Shown here: piece by piece, positions 6,025 through 8,937 of the stretch
How the letters are laid out: the number at the start of each line of letters is the position of its first letter
How positions within the stretch are numbered: position 1 is the stretch's first letter
DNA from: Oscillospiraceae bacterium
Lineage (GTDB): Bacteria; Bacillota; Clostridia; Oscillospirales; Ruminococcaceae
Assembly: GCA_031253365.1 (NCBI GenBank)
Contig: JAIRWE010000053.1
Coordinates: 1-8,937, forward strand
Reading direction: 5' to 3'
DNA length: 8,937 bases
Notes under the pieces: generated by a model
The model's database searches: none
What the model saw: the letters and a program-made list of their open reading frames with translations, nothing else
Told to the model about the DNA's origin: nothing
Made by a program: the position numbers and the translations under genes

Positions 6025-6954
6025 TTAAGCCGCGGCGACCCTAACGCCCGAGTCCGCGGGGAAACCGAGATCGGCACACTTATCAACGTATTCGTTGTAC
6101 TTTTCCATGTCCTTTACGTAAATCGACACTTCAAGCCAGCCTACGTGCAGGGACAAATCCACGTCTTTCTCGTCGAAGAAATCATCGGAACGCCCGAACT
6201 GAACGCCGAATTTCTGCAGCCCGTTGCCCGCCTTCCATTCCTCGCCGGAAGTGTCGCCCGGGATGCCCCTGGTTTCGCCGTGATACTCATAAACAGCCGA
6301 CACGTCCCACACTACGTTAATGGGATTGTCCTTGCCGAAGTCGGGAACGGGGTCATTGTTGGGGTCGTTGCCGATATGCGCGTAGTTCACCTGCTCGCGA
6401 ACCCCGCCCTGACCGGGGGACCACCATTCCCACTGCGTGCCGTTTTCCGGATTGCCGCCGATTTGAAGATAAGGCTGGATGTATCCGTAGTGTTCCGGTT
6501 TGGTCGGAATTTCGCTGCCTTTGTCCTCAAGGTAAAACTTGGCTTCTATACGGTCGATGTTGAACCAAAAATCGCCGTTCTCGCTGATGATGAATCCGTC
6601 GGGGTTCCTGCTCGCCCCTTCGCCGTCCAAATTCGCGGTCTGCTGCAACGGCGCCTGTATGGCGAACCTCGCGTCGGTGCGACCTTTTTCGTCGCCCACG
6701 TTATCGCCGATACAAAAGTTGTCGAACGCGTTGACGGTGAAATCCATACTCGTGAATTTCAGCACGCCGAAGTCGAAGGTTCCCTCTTCGCCGGTTCCGC
6801 CCAAAGAGTAAACCCCCGGTCCGTTGAGATTTTCCGGCGGAGGCGGAGCTTCCGTCGGGGCGGGCGTGCCGGCAGTGGGCGTACTGCTGCCGCCGCACGC
6901 CGCGAACGAAAATACAAGCGCGAACAAAAGCAATAAAGTCGTAAGTTTTTTCAT
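6025..6954 (-). CDS. Lipoprotein of unknown family, first of a tandem pair
   Basis: A 309-residue lipoprotein with signal peptide MKKLTTLLLLFALVFSFAAC (lipobox Cys20) and a short Thr/Pro/Ala linker to about residue 42. The mature part matches the neighbouring 298-residue protein along its length: TFDFGVLKFTSMDFTVN (59-75), CIGDNVGD (81-88), GDFWFNIDRIEAKFYLED (127-144), YIQPYLQIGG (158-167), LQKFGVQFG (246-254) and WLEVSIYVKDMEKYNEYV (273-290). A Trp/Tyr-rich middle section (QWEWWSPG, about 174-181) is longer here than in the paralogue and could form an aromatic ligand surface, which is inference. I recognise no named domain. The start is preceded by AAGGGA about 8 bases upstream. A promoter at 7030-7059 makes it the first gene of a unit that probably continues through the second lipoprotein to the microprotein and GH130. 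Confidence 0.85.
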   Translation of the reverse strand: MKKLTTLLLLFALVFSFAACGGSSTPTAGTPAPTEAPPPPENLNGPGVYSLGGTGEEGTFDFGVLKFTSMDFTVNAFDNFCIGDNVGDEKGRTDARFAIQAPLQQTANLDGEGASRNPDGFIISENGDFWFNIDRIEAKFYLEDKGSEIPTKPEHYGYIQPYLQIGGNPENGTQWEWWSPGQGGVREQVNYAHIGNDPNNDPVPDFGKDNPINVVWDVSAVYEYHGETRGIPGDTSGEEWKAGNGLQKFGVQFGRSDDFFDEKDVDLSLHVGWLEVSIYVKDMEKYNEYVDKCADLGFPADSGVRVAAA

Positions 6955-6982
6955 GTTTTTTCCCTTTCGTTTTTTTTTATTT

Positions 6983-6990
6983 AGGTTGCC
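6983..6990 (-). repeat. GGCAACCT repeat, short copy (copy 2)
   Basis: On the minus strand the bases read TTAAAGGCAACCTAAATAAAA, resembling copy 1 (AAGGCAACCTCTAAAAA) and the first arm of the hairpin at 8854-8886. It lies in the leader of the first lipoprotein gene, roughly 35 bases after the predicted transcript start. No second arm is present. Confidence 0.35.
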
Positions 6991-7029
6991 TTTAAGGTCG
7001 CAAATCGTTTTCGCGAACCCTTACGTTAC

Positions 7030-7059
7030 AGTTTAACACGTAAACAACAAATCCGTCAA
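7030..7059 (-). promoter_or_regulatory. Probable promoter of the lipoprotein-GH130 unit
   Basis: On the minus strand TTGACG (7059-7054) is followed after 18 bases by TAAACT (7035-7030). The -35 box is strong and the -10 box matches the consensus at four of six positions. The predicted transcript starts near 7023, leaving a leader of about 68 bases before the lipoprotein start. No clear terminator follows the phosphohexomutase gene just upstream, so read-through into this unit is also possible. Confidence 0.55.
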
Positions 7060-7082
7060 TATGCAATATCACTAAATATTGA
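7056..7082. promoter_or_regulatory. Candidate operator overlapping the -35 box
   Basis: TCAATAT (7056-7062) and ATATTGA (7076-7082) are perfect 7-base inverted arms with a 13-base spacer. A further CAATAT (7064-7069) lies between them in direct orientation to the first arm and pairs equally with the last. This gives three half-sites within 27 bases. They lie immediately upstream of and across the -35 box of the lipoprotein promoter, where a regulator could act. The local DNA is AT-rich, so chance symmetry is possible. Confidence 0.35.
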
Positions 7083-7101
7083 ACATTATTTTTGAGGATT
7101 T

Positions 7102-8835
7102 TTAATTCTTCGCGATTAACCGTGAAAAATCAGCCGCCATTTTCTCGTGTTTCGCCTTTGCCTCTTCAAGGTTCGCGCCCACGCAGGTGTAATAAATCTT
7201 CAGCTTCGGCTCGGTTCCGGACGGACGCGCGATTATGCCGGCGCCGTCGGAGAACGTCAGCTTCACCACGTCGGATTTGGGCAAACCCGTGCTTTTCGGC
7301 GGGTTTTCGGGATTAACCAGGTCCGTCACGGTTCCCGACGAATAATCGGTGAACGTCACCGCGTCAACCCCCGCGATTGAACGCGGGTAAGAGGAGCGGA
7401 TATTTTCCATGATAGCCTTCATCTTCGCCATACCGGAAGCGCCTTCAAACGCGATGTTCTCCACCGGGTGGATATAGTACCCGTACTCTTCGTACATCTC
7501 TTCGCGCGCCTCAATCAGCGATTTCCCCTCGGAGCGGCATCGCGCCGCCATTTCGCAGATAAGCATGGAGGCGACGACGGCGTCCTTGTCGCGGACATAA
7601 CTCCCCGCGAGGTAGCCGTAGCTTTCCTCAAAGCCGTAAATGAATCTGTCCTGTTCCCCGCGCTTTTCAAGCTCGCCCACCTGCTCGCCGATAAACTTGA
7701 ACCCCGTCAGCACGTCGATTAGCCGAACGCCGTATTTTTCGGCGATTTTACCGTTAATCGCGGTGGAAACAATGGATTTCACCGTTATCGGGTTATCGGG
7801 CATCGTGCCGTTCGCCCGCCGCCCGCGGCAGATGTATTCCAGCAGCAACGCCCCCACCTCGTTCCCCGTGAAAAGCGAGTATTCGCCGCCGTCGCGGACG
7901 GCAATCCCCATTCGGTCACAGTCGGGGTCGGTGGCGATTAACAGGTCGGGGTTTTCCTTTTCGCACAGGCGTAAAGCCGCTTCCAGCGCCTCCCGAAACT
8001 CGGGATTGGGGTAGGGGCAGGTGGGGAAATTACCGTCCGGGTTCTCCTGCTCGGGAACGACAATCACGTCTTTGACGCCGATTTCCCTCAAAATTCGGCG
8101 AACCGGCTTGTTCCCCGTGCCGTTAAGCGGGGTATAAACCACGCGCAAACCCGAATCCGCGCAAATTCCGGGGTATATCGCCTGCGCCCTGACGTTTTTG
8201 AAATATTCCTCGGCGACGGCGCCGTCGATATACGCGATAAGCCCTTTTTCGAGAGCTTCGTCAAAATCCGCCGTTTTTATGCCGTCAAACTCGTCGATGG
8301 CTTTTATCCTGTCCAAAATCATCTCGGAAGCCTCGAGCCCCAGTTGGCAGCCGTCGTTCCCGTAAGCCTTGTAGCCGTTGTATTTGGCGGGATTGTGGCT
8401 GGCGGTGATTACTATCCCCGCTTCGCAGGAGAGGAAGCGCACGGCGAAACTGAGCATGGGCGTGGGCGTCAGCTCGCCGTAAATGTGACACTTGATACCG
8501 TTTCCGGCTAAGACCTCCGCCGCCGTTTTGGCGAAATAATCCGACTTGTTGCGGCTGTCGTAGGCGAGCGCGACGGAAGCGCCGGGCTTGTTCAGCGAAA
8601 GGACGTATTCCGCCAAACCCTGCGTGGCGCGCGCGACGGTGTAATAATTCATGCGGTTGCTGCCCGCGCCGATAACGCCGCGAAGCCCCCCCGTCCCGAA
8701 TTCAAGGTCGCGGTAAAAACAGTCCTCTATTTCCGCGTCGTTCCCCTCCATTTTTCGCAACTCGGCAGTAAGGTCAGGGTCTTTAACCGCTTTTTTCAAC
8801 CATAAATCGTATCTTTCCCTGATAGAACTTTCCAT
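7102..8835 (-). CDS. pgcA: Alpha-phosphohexomutase (phosphoglucomutase/phosphomannomutase, PgcA type)
   Basis: This enzyme moves phosphate between C1 and C6 of hexoses, for example glucose-1-phosphate to glucose-6-phosphate. At 577 residues it is full length for the PgcA/PGM2 branch. All four active-site loops are visible: TASHNP (144-149) with the phosphoserine Ser146, the metal-binding DPDCDR (303-308), the sugar-specificity loop GFEESYGY (401-408) and the phosphate-binding RPSGTEPKLKIYY (537-549). FGTGGLRG (46-53) marks the N-terminal domain. ATG 8835 follows AAAGGGG (8848-8842) with a 6-base spacing. It has its own strong promoter and appears to be transcribed singly. Its place upstream of a GH130 gene makes a role in converting mannose-1-phosphate conceivable. 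Family members of this branch usually prefer glucose phosphates, so glycogen, galactose or wall-polymer metabolism is equally possible. I see no terminator hairpin after its stop codon. Confidence 0.94.
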   Translation of the reverse strand: MESSIRERYDLWLKKAVKDPDLTAELRKMEGNDAEIEDCFYRDLEFGTGGLRGVIGAGSNRMNYYTVARATQGLAEYVLSLNKPGASVALAYDSRNKSDYFAKTAAEVLAGNGIKCHIYGELTPTPMLSFAVRFLSCEAGIVITASHNPAKYNGYKAYGNDGCQLGLEASEMILDRIKAIDEFDGIKTADFDEALEKGLIAYIDGAVAEEYFKNVRAQAIYPGICADSGLRVVYTPLNGTGNKPVRRILREIGVKDVIVVPEQENPDGNFPTCPYPNPEFREALEAALRLCEKENPDLLIATDPDCDRMGIAVRDGGEYSLFTGNEVGALLLEYICRGRRANGTMPDNPITVKSIVSTAINGKIAEKYGVRLIDVLTGFKFIGEQVGELEKRGEQDRFIYGFEESYGYLAGSYVRDKDAVVASMLICEMAARCRSEGKSLIEAREEMYEEYGYYIHPVENIAFEGASGMAKMKAIMENIRSSYPRSIAGVDAVTFTDYSSGTVTDLVNPENPPKSTGLPKSDVVKLTFSDGAGIIARPSGTEPKLKIYYTCVGANLEEAKAKHEKMAADFSRLIAKN

Positions 8836-8853
8836 ATGTCGCCCCTTTCGGAC

Positions 8854-8886
8854 GGCAACCTCCGAAAACCTTTTTCAGAGGTTGCC
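8854..8886 (-). repeat. GGCAACCTC hairpin in the pgcA leader (copy 3)
   Basis: Perfect 9-base arms GGCAACCTC (8854-8862) and GAGGTTGCC (8878-8886) enclose an inner stem GAAAA/TTTTC with a CCT loop, leaving one mismatch. The whole forms a stem of about 15 pairs. It begins roughly 10 bases after the predicted transcript start and ends 18 bases before ATG 8835, just ahead of the AAAGGGG ribosome binding site. There is no T-run after it on the minus strand, so it is not a standard terminator. A 5' stabilising hairpin, a regulatory leader or a dispersed palindromic element all fit. Confidence 0.75.
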
Positions 8887-8902
8887 GGATATTTTATGCC
8901 CC

Positions 8903-8931
8903 ATTATAACAGTTTTATACGATTTTGTCAA
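8903..8931 (-). promoter_or_regulatory. Consensus sigma-A promoter of pgcA
   Basis: On the minus strand TTGACA (8931-8926) and TATAAT (8908-8903) are both perfect consensus boxes separated by exactly 17 bases. The transcript should start near 8896. This is the strongest promoter in the window and suggests high constitutive expression unless the leader hairpin intervenes. Confidence 0.92.
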
Positions 8932-8937
8932 GGAATA

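Noticed and set aside
6145..6936. Plus-strand open frame of 263 codons opposite the first lipoprotein
   Set aside because: It is the antisense shadow of a gene with a clear lipoprotein signal, ribosome binding site and paralogue. It has no good start signal of its own.
5101..6954. The lipoprotein pair as ABC transporter solute-binding proteins
   Set aside because: They lack a recognisable periplasmic-binding-protein pattern, are short for sugar-binding members, and no permease or ATPase gene is adjacent.
6955..7101. Terminator for the phosphohexomutase gene in the AT-rich gap
   Set aside because: The only inverted repeat (7056-7082) has weak A-T arms and no T-run. The run of T on the plus strand at 6970-6978 has no GC-rich stem before it in either direction.

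Overview
The window looks like chromosomal DNA of a Gram-positive Bacillota, most likely an uncultivated or gut-type member of Clostridia. The support is an RqcH of the Bacillus/Clostridium type, short MKK-type lipoprotein signals with a lipobox, purine-rich ribosome binding sites in front of almost every gene, and near-consensus TTGACA/TATAAT promoters in otherwise moderately GC-rich DNA. The taxonomic call is inference. Every gene I can support lies on the minus strand, so the window is best read from its right end to its left end. No gap between genes exceeds about 150 bases, and I see no tRNA, rRNA, CRISPR array or complete mobile element.

Right end to left end: (1) A near-perfect promoter (8903-8931) and a leader with a 33-base hairpin (8854-8886) precede a full-length alpha-phosphohexomutase of the PgcA type. 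(2) A second promoter with a possible CAATAT-type operator (7030-7082) starts a run of two paralogous lipoproteins of unknown family, then a 53-residue single-pass membrane microprotein, then a GH130 glycoside phosphorylase. An intrinsic terminator (3777-3812) closes this unit. The microprotein stop codon and the GH130 start codon overlap as ATGA. (3) A third unit encodes a GHL10/YddW-like lipoprotein with a Ser-Pro-Glu repeat linker, then RqcH (ribosome quality control), then a DNA adenine methyltransferase of the HinfI type that breaks off after about 80 residues. (4) At the left edge a fresh promoter drives a gene of which only 16 codons are visible.

The GH130 enzyme has no signal peptide and should act in the cytoplasm. 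GH130 phosphorylases release alpha-mannose-1-phosphate from beta-mannosides, which a phosphohexomutase such as the neighbouring one could in principle convert to mannose-6-phosphate. The two lipoproteins, anchored outside, are candidates for glycan or surface binding in the same pathway, but this is context only: neither has a recognisable domain and no transporter genes are visible.

The points most worth following up are the tandem lipoprotein pair with the sorting-signal-like microprotein coupled to GH130, and a small GGCAACCT repeat. That repeat occurs three times, always in a leader or beside a promoter, and one copy lies exactly at the break in the methyltransferase gene. I did not find clear evidence of a wholly new defence or mobile system.
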